Part shown: piece by piece, positions 9,748 through 17,916 of the stretch
Layout of the letters: each line of letters begins with the position of its first letter
How positions within the stretch are numbered: the first letter of the stretch is position 1
From: Clostridium_AD sp964467165
GTDB taxonomy: Bacteria; Bacillota; Clostridia; Clostridiales; Clostridiaceae
Assembly (NCBI GenBank): GCA_964467165.1
Contig: CAYXOL010000010.1
Coordinates: forward strand, 1 to 64,000
Length of the DNA stretch: 64,000 nt
Direction of reading: 5' to 3'
Translations under genes and position numbers: made by a program
The notes under the pieces: model-generated
Told to the model about the DNA's origin: nothing
Database searches by the model: none
What the model saw: only the letters and a program-made list of their open reading frames with translations

Positions 9748-10594
9748 GCAAGAAGAAACTATTTTCAGTTTATGGGGTCAGACCCCGTTACAGAAATTGG
9801 TAACGTAGTGGACAAGTTCTGTTTGTTATTGGGCTTAAAAATTAACTTGCTGGTAACTTGCATATAAGTTGATGTTTTAATGTTGTTCAATAAGGAAAGT
9901 GACTTAAACACTTATAAAGCAATGTTTTTTGTTGGAAATTTAACTTGAGGGTAACTTGCTGGAATCAAAAGTTGAGAGATTATGAGAAGAATAGAAATAA
10001 AAAACTTATTGAAAGCTAAAGAGGGGAACTGGTGAAATATATATTTTGGTAGTTTCTTCTTTATTAAAAATAATTTAATAATTTTAATATGTGGGTTGAA
10101 TAAGAAGCTAAATATAAAACCTTTAGCGATTATGTTATGTTTCCATATAGCGATGAGATTAAATTTTCTCATCATAAATATTATGAAAGTATTCAAAGCG
10201 TGAATATAGGTGCTTTCCTCATGCTTCCAGGTAGCACAAATAATGTAATGTCAAAATAAATATATTGCTTGGGAAATAAAGTAACAAAACAATTATAAGT
10301 GTTAGTATGTGAAAATTTTGCAGTATTTTAGTTGATTAATTTGTTAAGATACTCCAATGAGGAGAGATTCTATTAATTTGAGAAACTAGGTATTTAAAAA
10401 TTAATAAAGTAATAAATTATTAAGAAAGCTTTATTTATCCTAGAAAATATATAAATAAATTTAATGAAGCTAGTTCAAGTGATATTGAGTCACTAAGACT
10501 AGCTTTTAATTTTGTAAGATTTCATAGTAACTTAGATGAATTAGAAATTAGCATAACTCATGATGATTTTGATAAGAGTATTAGTAAGGCAATA
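9748..10594. other. Long non-coding stretch with palindromes and a small decayed frame
   Basis: No intact gene. Contents seen: the palindrome GGGGTCAGACCCC at 9775-9787; one copy of a dispersed hairpin (10026-10056, listed separately); and an open stretch at 10424-10614 on the plus strand of about 62 codons without a usable start, encoding LRLAFNFVRFHSNLDELEIS, which looks like the tail of a lost gene. A terminator-like inverted repeat (AAGCTAGT/ACTAGCTT, about 10463-10500) lies inside that stretch. The region looks degraded. Confidence 0.45.
10026..10056 (+). repeat. Dispersed hairpin repeat, family 1 copy A
   Basis: GAACTGGTGAAATATATATTTTGGTAGTTTC. It shares stem and loop sequence with copies at 57846 and 61615 (consensus GAACTRCTGAAATATATTTGGTRGTTC then T-rich). 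It looks like a terminator hairpin whose loop is also conserved. Confidence 0.6.
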
Positions 10595-10852
10595 TCAGTC
10601 AACTTTTTTCGTTAAATCCATTAATTCTTTAAATGTATATTCAGCGCCATCTAGTTCTAGAATTTTTATGTTATTATCAATTGCAGCTTTTAATAGGGAA
10701 TATATAAGGGAATTTCTTGTAATCTGAATAGTTTTATCGTATTTCTTAATATTGTCTAAGGCTTTTGTAATGCTAATTAGTTGAGTATTATTTATCTTTA
10801 GATTTACATACTTAAATTTTTGACATTCGAATGTTGGCAATTTTTCTGACAT
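10595..10852 (-). CDS. Hypothetical 85-residue protein
   Basis: 85 residues, acidic to neutral, largely helical (LISITKALDNIKKYDK, then IYSLLKAAIDNNIKILEL), without a signal peptide or membrane segment. A GAGGAG ribosome site 6-7 bases upstream of the ATG supports real translation. The helical pattern recalls small DNA-binding or plasmid-type proteins, but no family is recognised. It lies alone in a degraded region, so it may be a relic of a mobile element. Confidence 0.5.
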   Translation of the reverse strand: MSEKLPTFECQKFKYVNLKINNTQLISITKALDNIKKYDKTIQITRNSLIYSLLKAAIDNNIKILELDGAEYTFKELMDLTKKVD

Positions 10853-11300
10853 TTTTTACTCCTCATAAATTGTTTATATAAACATAATATTCAGAGGTGT
10901 GATTTTTGCCACAGACTTTTGTATGAGAGTATATATAATTTATTAAGTCTTATTATTATAATCTAGGGTGTGAAATTTCACATAATGTTAAATAAATATG
11001 GTACTAAAGACCATCATAAAAAGAGAAATATAGTAGGTAGGATAAAATTGTGCACAGTTAATTTGTGGACAAGTATACTATTTATCATCCTATTGTGGAT
11101 AAAATGGTTAAAATATTAGATTCTAATGTAGTGTCACAATGAAGAATTCACAGGCTTATTGCAGCATTTATTTATGACATCAAGGGGTATTTAACAGCGA
11201 AGCGTGTTAATTCAATATTATCAAGAAATATGTGTCATGGAATTGTAAAACGTATATAAAAATGATAAAATAAAGTAAAGATAGAAAGTAAGTGTAAAGG
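10853..11300. other. Intergenic region with a palindrome and a repeat shared with 14870
   Basis: No gene. It contains the perfect 14-bp palindrome TGTGAAATTTCACA (about 10971-10984), an operator-like site. The sequence TTGTGGACAAGTATACTATT at about 11060 recurs at about 14873 just before the IS66 remnant, with similarity continuing for about 65 bases. This probably marks a second fragment of the same element. Confidence 0.45.
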
Positions 11301-12306
11301 TTGATAAACACTGAAAATGAGCAACGGGTAAAGTTAGATGAGATATTAAAATCGCTGTTTGCAGTATCTAAGAAAGTACTAATTACAATGATGAATAGCT
11401 TGTTCAAAGAAGATTTTGATGTTGATATGACAGAAATAACCTTCGAGAATAATGAATTTGTTTCAGATGATTACGATATAATACGTGGTGATTTATTTTT
11501 AAAGATTTCAAAGGGAATAAACCATATCATTATCATATAGAACTTCAAACTAAAAATGATGCAACAATGGTAATAAGAATGTTTGAATATGGATTTAAAA
11601 AAGCAAAGGAACTATCAAAATATCAGGTAGATGATGAACAAGAAATAGTTATATTCATTCCAAAGCAATTGGTGATATTTGTAGAGCAGAATAGAAATAT
11701 TAAAGATGAATTAAAAATGAAATTAGTTTTTCCTAGTGGACAGGAAATAAAATATGCTGTGCCAACAATGAAATATTGGGAATACAGTGATATAGACATT
11801 ATGCAAGATAAAATGTATCCATTGCTTCCACTACAAGTATTCAAACTCAGGTATAAAATGGAACAAATAAAAAAGAAGTATGGCGAAGGAAGTTCTGAAA
11901 TAAAAGAAACTATTATGGAGGCAAAAAAATATCAGAAACAATATCTAAAGAAGGAAGTCAATTATTTAATAATGCAGAAATAGATGGGGATGATTTACAC
12001 AGATTATTGCTAGCAGTAGCAAATTTATTTGAATATCTTAATACAAAATATGGTGAGGATGAAAGATTAAATGAGGGGGTGCGTAATATGACTAAGACTC
12101 TGTATGATCCGGCTGTAGAACAAAGAGGGATAGAGAAAGGGATGAAAAAAGGGATAGAACAAGGGATAGAACAAGGAGATATCAATGCGAGAGAAGAAAT
12201 GGTAAAAGAAATGTTGCTAGATGGTGAAAGCATTGTGAAAATTAAGAAGTACTATAAGTTAAGTGAGGAAGAAATAACAAAAATAAAAAATAAGATAATT
12301 CAATAA
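11301..12306 (+). pseudogene. Rpn-family (PD-(D/E)XK transposase-like) nuclease, two frameshifts
   Basis: Three consecutive plus-strand frames make one protein. Part 1 (11301-11540) ends in RGDLFLKISKG; a one-base loss in the GGG at about 11513-11516 breaks the frame, and the next frame continues NKPYHYHIELQTKNDATM (E-x-Q nuclease-type core) through 11983. A second one-base loss near 11952 shifts again to GSQLFNNAEIDGDDLHRLLL and the helical tail at 12007-12306, which contains a KGMKKGIEQGIEQG repeat typical of this family. Rpn proteins are recombination-promoting nucleases. The TTG start at 11301 is weakly supported. As sequenced, the gene cannot make a full-length product. Confidence 0.75.
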
Positions 12307-12312
12307 AACAAT

Positions 12313-12350
12313 AAAAAATACTGTAGATTAACTTCTACGGTATTTTTTTA
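12313..12350 (+). terminator. Rho-independent terminator after the Rpn pseudogene
   Basis: AAATACTGTAGA and TCTACGGTATTT pair around a short loop, followed by a T run. It lies just past the stop at 12306. Confidence 0.75.
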
Positions 12351-12439
12351 CTTGAATATATTAGATATTTAAAATCCAACAGCAGCGGAGTTTTGTCTAT
12401 TTCTCTAATGCAAGATAAAGAGGCTGTTATGACTTTGAA

Positions 12440-12705
12440 CCTGTTCAGTTTAAAGGTAGTGAGTATATCAGGGTTGGATCGTACAAAAAAATCTTAAGTA
12501 TTTTCCAGAGAGTGAAAGGGAGTTGTGGAGAATATTTGATAACAAGCCATTCGAGTCAATGATTGCGATAGAACACTTGCTTGACACGGAGTGTTAAATT
12601 TGTTAGATTATCCAAAGTATTTTGGATTGTTGCAACTTCCACTACCAGAAGGAAGAATCAAGAATTATAAGAGATGCAGTAGAAGATGGTCAAATCAAAC
12701 TTAAT
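12440..12705 (+). pseudogene. AlbA_2-like ATP-binding/regulator protein remnant (middle part)
   Basis: Translated across three frames this gives PVQFKGSEYIRVGSYKK, then NLKYFPESERELWRIFDNKP, then LNLLDYPKYFGLLQLPLPEG. These match the pattern I know from divergent-AAA/AlbA_2 (RecG-like ATP-binding) regulators, around residues 100-200 of a protein of about 500 residues. At least two frameshifts and several stops are present. The matching C-terminal remnant lies at 14201-14290, on the other side of the Crp and DUF4386 genes. Confidence 0.55.
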
Positions 12706-12818
12706 TGATCCATATTTAATAAAGGAGTTTGTTGGTGAAAATAGAATATCATTAAATGCAGAATAAACTTGTATTGACCTCTAGTAAGCGAGGGGAAATA
12801 AAAAGAGGGGGACCAACT

Positions 12819-13403
12819 ATGAATCAGTATTTAATGGAATTTATGAAAAAGAATACTTCTTTTAGCGAAGAAGTATTAGAAGAGATTATGCAGGATATGT
12901 TGATAGAAACTTATAAAAAAGGAACCATACTACTTAGACAAGGTGACATTTCAAATAAGTGCTATTTTGTATTAAAGGGTTGTATAAGACAATATAGTTT
13001 CGGTGAAGACGGTAAAGAAATAACAAATAATTTCTTTACCGAGGAGCAAGCTGTTGTCATGTTCAAAAGCTATAAACAAAGGGTGACCTCAGATTATTCT
13101 TTAGCATGTGTTGAAGAGTCTATTTTACTTGTTGGCGATTTTCAAACAGAAGAAAACATGTATCAAAAATTTCCTGAACTTGATAAAATAACAAGATCAA
13201 TGATAGAACTAAGCTTCGGTGAAACCCAAGATGCAAGTGCAGCATTTATGAGTTCTACACCTGAAGAGCGTTATAGTAACATAGTGAAACAAAGACCGGG
13301 TCTTATAGAGCGTGTTCCACAACATCAATTATCAAGTTATCTCGGGATTACTCCAGAATCTTTGAGTAGAATAAAAAAAAGAGTTTCTAAAGAAGGTGTG
13401 TAG
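12819..13403 (+). CDS. Crp/Fnr-family transcriptional regulator
   Basis: 194 residues. The cyclic-nucleotide-binding-like beta barrel spans about 25-115 (YKKGTILLRQGD, CYFVLKGCIRQY), and HQLSSYLGITPESLSRIKKR near the C-terminus is the HTH recognition region. There are no FNR-type Cys clusters, so it is probably not an iron-sulfur sensor; the effector is unknown. I prefer the ATG at 12819, which has GAGGGGG upstream, over the in-frame ATG at 12756. It converges with a DUF4386 gene, a pairing consistent with local regulation. Both sit between two remnants of one decayed gene, so the pair may be inserted. Confidence 0.85.
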   Translation: MNQYLMEFMKKNTSFSEEVLEEIMQDMLIETYKKGTILLRQGDISNKCYFVLKGCIRQYSFGEDGKEITNNFFTEEQAVVMFKSYKQRVTSDYSLACVEESILLVGDFQTEENMYQKFPELDKITRSMIELSFGETQDASAAFMSSTPEERYSNIVKQRPGLIERVPQHQLSSYLGITPESLSRIKKRVSKEGV

Positions 13404-14126
13404 TTAATTTTTTATTTTTGTAATTCTACCGCCTTTTATTAACAACCATAGTCCAAGAACTAATTCTCCCACAGCCATTGGAAGACTGAGTATGCTTTCT
13501 AAAGCTAAAGTTATGTTTTCAATTTGTGGCAAAAACAAATGCAATGAGTGAATTAGTACATAGCATAATGAGGCAATTAGCAGCAGTATTCCTATTTTTT
13601 TGGGGATGAAGTCTGATTTTAAAATAGCATAGCCTAATATTAATAGATGAAAACCAAATATAACTAACCCAAAGGACCATATTTTATCAAATACATTAAT
13701 ATGGTACATCAATTGAACTTTCAATTGGTCCAGGGGTATAGACATCAAATAATCATCTCCATTGAGCAATACTGTTATACATATTAAATGTGTAATAGCT
13801 ATTCCTAAAATAGCTGTATACGATAATCGAAGCCATGCTGCTAACAAGGCCAAACTGTTGTCAATTTGCTTTAAAAACACATAAAGTTCCCATGAAACCA
13901 AAATATCTAATAGAAGTACTATTAACCAACCCAAAATTTCTGCTCGAAAAAGTCCAATGGAACCTGAAATGTTGCTGAGTGTAGCGGTTGCATCACCTTT
14001 TACTATTAGACTTGAGTGTACGAACCCATACGAAAATCCTGCGCAGATTGCCATGACAATAATTGATAGACCGGCAATGATAGCCACTTTCCTCTGTGTT
14101 AATTTTTCTGTTTCAAAGACTAACAT
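13404..14126 (-). CDS. DUF4386 family membrane protein
   Basis: 240 residues with about six hydrophobic segments: near 14-36, 55-78, 95-120, 143-166, 176-200 and 208-232. The segment order and the TQRKVAIIAG and ETEKLTQRK N-terminus fit the DUF4386 family of small integral membrane proteins. Function unknown. A clear AGGAGGTGAGTAT ribosome site precedes the ATG. Its stop abuts the convergent Crp-family gene, and the two frames touch without a spacer. Confidence 0.8.
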   Translation of the reverse strand: MLVFETEKLTQRKVAIIAGLSIIVMAICAGFSYGFVHSSLIVKGDATATLSNISGSIGLFRAEILGWLIVLLLDILVSWELYVFLKQIDNSLALLAAWLRLSYTAILGIAITHLICITVLLNGDDYLMSIPLDQLKVQLMYHINVFDKIWSFGLVIFGFHLLILGYAILKSDFIPKKIGILLLIASLCYVLIHSLHLFLPQIENITLALESILSLPMAVGELVLGLWLLIKGGRITKIKN

Positions 14127-14200
14127 ATACTCACCTCCTAGGTTTTATAAGCATATTGTAGCAGGGAACAAATATAGTGTCATTGACTTAAGATAAGAAA

Positions 14201-14290
14201 TACTCTGGCACTGAGCCTACCTTCATTGAGGGAGATATTTTCAAGACGATTATTCCATTGACTTCGAAAGACTCGCTCCAAGTTTATTAA
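14201..14290 (+). pseudogene. AlbA_2/RecG-like ATP-binding protein remnant (C-terminal end)
   Basis: The plus-strand frame reads YSGTEPTFIEGDIFKTIIPL then a stop shortly after. This resembles the conserved C-terminal GxPxPxFxxxxxxFxxTIPL stretch of divergent-AAA ATP-binding regulators. It has no start and only about 30 codons. It probably derives from the same gene as the remnant at 12440-12705. Confidence 0.45.
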
Positions 14291-14433
14291 TTAAAATAGA
14301 TTCTTTATTCAATGAATTTCCTAAACTTGAGACTGAAAGATTTATACTAAGAGAGGTAGTAGAAAGTGATTATACAGCAATATATGATATATATTGTAAT
14401 GAAGATGCAGTAAAATATCAACAAATAAAAGCT

Positions 14434-14856
14434 ATGTCAACTAATGAACAGGCAAAGAAATCGGTGGAATTCTTTATCAATGGCTTTATCAATAAAAAGT
14501 TTATTAGGTGGTGTATTACATATAAAGAAAATGATCATGTTATAGGATTAATAACACTTCATGATTTTGATATTTGGAATTCCAAAGTAGAGATAGGGTA
14601 CATGCTTAATAAAAAATATTGGAGGCAGAACGTTATGAGTGAAGCTTCGAAAAAAGTAATACAATATGCATTTGAGGTTCTGGAACTTAATAGAATAGAG
14701 GCATTGATAGACCCAGAAAATGTCGCATCAATTAAATTAAATATAAAACTTGGATTTGCTAAAGAGGGTTTAAATAAGGAAGCTGCTTATAATAGAAGAA
14801 CAGGAAAATATGAGGACCGGTTAATGTTTGGGATTCTAAAAGGTGAAAACATATAA
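14434..14856 (+). CDS. GNAT acetyltransferase with lost or non-canonical start
   Basis: 140 residues from the first ATG, carrying GNAT motifs (DHVIGLITL, VEIGYMLNKKYWRQNVMSEA, NVASIKLNIKLGFAKEG). Homology clearly begins earlier: the in-frame sequence from 14296 encodes IDSLFNEFPKLETERFILRE, the usual RimJ/RimL-type N-terminus, but no ATG, GTG or TTG lies between the upstream TGA and 14434. The codon where a start is expected is ATA (14296). Either the start was mutated or cut off at the junction with the remnant at 14201-14290, or translation begins inside the domain and the product lacks strand 1. Probably inactive. Confidence 0.6.
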   Translation: MSTNEQAKKSVEFFINGFINKKFIRWCITYKENDHVIGLITLHDFDIWNSKVEIGYMLNKKYWRQNVMSEASKKVIQYAFEVLELNRIEALIDPENVASIKLNIKLGFAKEGLNKEAAYNRRTGKYEDRLMFGILKGENI

Positions 14857-15536
14857 GCAATAGTTATTTTGTGGACAAGTATACTATTTATCATAATACT
14901 GTGGATGAAATGATTTGAATATTAGATGGATGATACAAAAGTTAATAACTATAATAATGGTATAACTGAAATTATTACTTTACTGAAAGAAATGAATAGT
15001 GGATTAATAAATCAAATTAGCGATGTCAATGTTGAAGTCCTTCATACTGATGAATCAGGACTACGTTTATAAGGTAAAATAAATTGGGTTCATGTTGCTT
15101 CCACAAGTAGCATTACGCATTATGCTATACATGAAAACTTTGGCCATGTATGGGCTACTAGCATGGGAATGCCTGAGCAGTAACGGATTATTTATTGTGA
15201 TTATCTACAAAAGACATATTGACAATGTCTTTATATGGAATTGGATTACTGATTAAACCTGACTTTATACACATATTTACTTGAGCACCCAGACAGCACA
15301 GATACAGCAAGACTAAAACATATTGAATATAACTCATAGTAAACCTCAATTAATATTAGACTTGTTTAGAAAAAGTATTACTAAGTCACAGGTACCTTAG
15401 TGGGTCACGGAATGTCCCGATTTCTAATAGATATTAATATTTCAAATAGGTAATGGTGAAATAATTGAAAATATCGATTAGACTACTACAAAAATATTTG
15501 TTAGAATAAAAAGGTAAAAGTTACTAATTAATTTAT
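14857..15536. other. Degraded insertion zone upstream of the tRNA pair
   Basis: Besides the IS66 remnant (14950-15190) I see no intact gene here. The 15200-15530 part has many stops in all frames. The region ends at tRNA-Glu, a common integration neighbourhood, but no att-like direct repeat of a tRNA end was found. Confidence 0.45.
14950..15190 (+). mobile_element. IS66-family transposase remnant
   Basis: The plus frame reads NVEVLHTDESGLRL, a TAA, then GKINWVHVASTSSITHYAIH and ENFGHVWATSMG. This matches the DExG...G-x-WxHVAST...THYAxH core of IS66 transposases. Only about 80 codons survive, with an internal stop, and no ends are recognisable. The sequence TTGTGGACAAGTATACTATT just before it (about 14873) is repeated at about 11060. 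Confidence 0.7.
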
Positions 15537-15611
15537 GGCTCCTTGGTCAAGCGGTCAAGACACCACCCTCTCACGGTGGTATCAGGGGTTCGATTCCCCT
15601 AGGAGTCACCA
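15537..15611 (+). tRNA. tRNA-Glu (anticodon CUC)
   Basis: Cloverleaf: acceptor GGCTCCT/AGGAGTC (one G-U), D-arm GTCAAGCGGTCAAGAC, anticodon stem CCACC/GGTGG with loop CTCTCAC giving anticodon CTC, T-arm AGGGGTTCGATTCCCCT, and an encoded CCA end. It reads GAG, the minor Glu codon in an AT-rich genome. Confidence 0.95.
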
Positions 15612-15618
15612 ACTTTAT

Positions 15619-15693
15619 TGGGGTGTGGCCAAGCGGTAAGGCTCCAGACTCTGACTCTGGCATTCGTAGGTTCGAATCCTTCCACCCCAGCCA
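15619..15693 (+). tRNA. tRNA-Gln (anticodon CUG)
   Basis: Acceptor TGGGGTG/CACCCCA with discriminator G and encoded CCA; anticodon stem CCAGA/TCTGG with loop CTCTGAC giving anticodon CTG; T-loop TTCGAAT. It lies 7 bases after tRNA-Glu(CUC), and both read G-ending codons. Probably one transcript. Confidence 0.95.
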
Positions 15694-15812
15694 TATAAAA
15701 AAATACAGGATTATAAATACTCTATAAATTGTAAAGTTTTGTAGAGCATTTTTATGTATAAGTTAATAGAAGTAATTTTTTTGTTTTGAGCTACATATGG
15801 GGGGGGAAGGCT

Positions 15813-16298
15813 GTGAACTACGAAGCTTTGAAGGCTATAAGTCTGGAGGACAGAGAGAAATATTTCAGGGAATGTCTGGGAAAAGAGAAATGCAGGGTAC
15901 TGGATAAGTTTAATCTTCACTTAAATGATAGGTTTTATTGGGAAAGGCATCAGGAAAAGTATCCCGTTCAAGAATATTTCAGCCACAGATTTGCAGTGAA
16001 ATCCAGTGCTTTGTGCATGATTTTCCATATTAATAGACTCTGTTATGCCAAGGTAAAATATTTCGAAGCGCACTGGGATGAATATATCCCCTGTACTTAT
16101 AATTGTAAAAAGGGTTTTGTTGAAAGTGAACTTTTCGATATGGAATTTATTAAACAGAAGGATACTGACATAGTTATTGATTTAAGAGAGCTAGCTAAGA
16201 TACATTGGTTAAAGGAATTTCAGGAACTCAGTCTCTATTTAGAGACTGAACAGCAAACTGTATTATCAAATAATATAAAGAAAATGTTGAAAAAATAA
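15813..16298 (+). CDS. Hypothetical protein, about 161 residues
   Basis: I recognise no family. The product is soluble, rich in aromatic residues, Lys and Glu (NDRFYWERHQEKYPVQEYF, AHWDEYIPC), with four Cys and no signal peptide or membrane segment. I chose GTG 15813 because a purine block (GGGGGGGGAAGG) lies just upstream; a TTG at 15786 is the alternative. Codon use is slightly more GC-rich than in neighbours. It follows the tRNA pair and is followed by a weak terminator, so it is a single-gene unit. A position next to tRNAs in an insertion zone suggests a transferred gene, which is inference. Confidence 0.6.
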   Translation: MNYEALKAISLEDREKYFRECLGKEKCRVLDKFNLHLNDRFYWERHQEKYPVQEYFSHRFAVKSSALCMIFHINRLCYAKVKYFEAHWDEYIPCTYNCKKGFVESELFDMEFIKQKDTDIVIDLRELAKIHWLKEFQELSLYLETEQQTVLSNNIKKMLKK

Positions 16299-16332
16299 AA
16301 ATCATATTTTTAGCATATAATAATGATGATCA

Positions 16333-16364
16333 TACTCTGGTGCCCTATGGTCCCAGGGTTTTTT
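16333..16364 (+). terminator. Possible terminator after the 15813 gene
   Basis: CTCTGG and CCAGGG pair across a 12-base loop and are followed by six T. The 6-bp stem is short and includes a G-U pair. Confidence 0.45.
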
Positions 16365-16528
16365 AGTACGTCCAGTATTTTTGTTGAGCCGATTAGCAAG
16401 TGAAATCTGTCTGCATATGCTTCCATATTTTACAAGGGGGGCGTGCCTACAACCCAATAAGTGTAAAAAAAGACTTCGCAATAACCCTTTCTACTCAGAT
16501 TATTCTCCTTAAAATTTTAATCAAACAG

Positions 16529-17062
16529 CTAATTAATTAACTTAGTTATATAATTAGCTATTTCAGATGGTTCTTCTTTCATTCCGTCTTCAATCCAACA
16601 GCGTATTATACCACTACATCCATATGCTAAAAAATATTCTTTCCATCTTAGGTGTTCATCATTTGAAAATAAATTTTCATTCTTAATCTTTTCATGTATT
16701 TCTAACATGCATAAAGAAAAGAATTTTTCATAAAAAGTTTTATCTCCATACTTGATATGTAAAACAGTAATTAACTCTTTTTTGTCCCGGAATCTTTCTA
16801 AAAATTGTGTGATAATATCATTAGTATTCGTAATATTTATATTATTTATTATAATTTTAGCATTATCTAGCATAATATGTTCCATTTTCTCAACCCAATC
16901 ATAGTGATCTTTATAATACTTATAAAAGGTAGCTCTATTTATTTCAGCAATTTCACATACTTCTTTAACAGTAATTTTATTTAATGGTTTTTTATCTAAT
17001 AACTTAATAAAGGCATCTTGAATTGCCATCTTTGTAAACCTTACTCTTACATCTTTTACCAT
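16529..17062 (-). CDS. TetR/AcrR-family transcriptional regulator
   Basis: 177 residues. The N-terminal HTH (residues 8-55) has FTKMAIQDAFIKLLDKKPL, ITVKEVCEIAEINRATFYKY and YYKDHYD, the typical TetR pattern with the YxYF-like helix. The C-terminal ligand domain is of the short 'TetR-like C-terminal' type often seen in Firmicutes. A GGGGGAT ribosome site precedes the ATG. It is divergent from the VOC-SDR pair at 17397-18675 and has a perfect 15-bp inverted repeat in its own leader (17090-17132), so it probably represses itself and perhaps those genes. Confidence 0.85.
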   Translation of the reverse strand: MVKDVRVRFTKMAIQDAFIKLLDKKPLNKITVKEVCEIAEINRATFYKYYKDHYDWVEKMEHIMLDNAKIIINNINITNTNDIITQFLERFRDKKELITVLHIKYGDKTFYEKFFSLCMLEIHEKIKNENLFSNDEHLRWKEYFLAYGCSGIIRCWIEDGMKEEPSEIANYITKLIN

Positions 17063-17089
17063 AAATCCCCCGCCAGTTCATTCTTTTTT

Positions 17090-17132
17090 GAAATATAATA
17101 AACACATTCAATCACAATGTTTATTATATTTC
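17090..17132. promoter_or_regulatory. 15-bp perfect inverted repeat, candidate TetR operator
   Basis: GAAATATAATAAACA (17090-17104) and TGTTTATTATATTTC (17118-17132) are exact reverse complements separated by 13 bases. The pair lies 28 bases upstream of the tetR-like ATG and includes TATAAT-like promoter sequence, so a bound repressor would block transcription. Confidence 0.6.
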
Positions 17133-17396
17133 ACTATTTAAACAATTGATGATTGTGATTATTATCTTTACTGTATATTATCAAATTAATAAAGCATAAT
17201 CAACGTATAATTATTGTGTTTTATAATTAAATTTAGTACTATACACAACCATTTGTAAAATATATTTTATTATTTAAGTATTGTTAGTTATCGAATTAGG
17301 GAATTTGTTATTTTGGAATAGAAAAAGAGTAGTTTTTCTTGGGGGTCTCCCCACTTTCAACTGTAGCAATTCTACAAATGTTTAGGAGTGATTATT

Positions 17397-17852
17397 ATGG
17401 AGAATTTTAAAGTACAGGGGGTATTTCAAACAGGAATCCTCGTAACTGATATTGATGAATGCTTACGTCTGTTTCGAGATGCGCTAGGATTAAAAGTGGT
17501 TTTTGAAGCCCGTAACCAGATCCAGACTGCTAAAGGATTATCCGGTGTTGATAATCAAATAATGAATGTATTGATGCTTCGCGGAGAAGCTGGAGTGGAT
17601 TTGGAAATACATCAATATGTGGATCCACTAGCTAAAAAGAGTATACCAATGAATCACAGTGATATAGGTTCAACACATTTTATGCTTCGTGTTACTGGAA
17701 TTGAAAATGTTGTTAAAAAGGTTAAAGAACTGGGATATAAAATGATGACCCCTATTGTTGAGAGCAAGTCCCTTGCTGGATTTAAATATGCTTATTTCCG
17801 TGGACCTGATGAAATGATGGTTGAGTTACAGGAAGGTAGCTATTCAAGGTAA
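17397..17852 (+). CDS. VOC-superfamily (glyoxalase/dioxygenase-like) protein
   Basis: 151 residues with two beta-alpha-beta-beta-beta modules: VFQTGILVTDIDECLRLFRD through VDLEIHQY, and GSTHFMLRVTGIENVVKK through DEMMVELQEG. Candidate metal ligands are H93-like in STHFMLRV, E in DLEIHQ and E in VELQEG. The start is the ATG at 17397, since AGGAG lies 8 bases upstream and the earlier GTG (17388) is part of the ribosome site. An SDR gene follows 64 bases later, probably in the same transcript. Substrate unknown; metabolism of a small carbonyl or aromatic compound is a guess from the pairing. Confidence 0.8.
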   Translation: MENFKVQGVFQTGILVTDIDECLRLFRDALGLKVVFEARNQIQTAKGLSGVDNQIMNVLMLRGEAGVDLEIHQYVDPLAKKSIPMNHSDIGSTHFMLRVTGIENVVKKVKELGYKMMTPIVESKSLAGFKYAYFRGPDEMMVELQEGSYSR

Positions 17853-17916
17853 TATGTTTAATGATTTTAATTATAGTTTATTATATTAGAACATTTATTT
17901 GAAAGGTGGTATAACG

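Noticed and set aside
9775..9803. GGGGTCAGACCCC palindrome and nearby GTTAC/GTAAC as a REP element or attachment site
   Set aside because: Only one copy of the palindrome was seen in the window, and there is no nearby transposase gene of the REP type.
10463..10505. AAGCTAGT/ACTAGCTT as a terminator
   Set aside because: The hairpin lies inside a decayed reading frame and lacks a clean T run; listed only in the region note.
13957..14196. 79-residue plus-strand frame opposite the DUF4386 gene
   Set aside because: Antisense shadow, no ribosome site, no recognisable motif.
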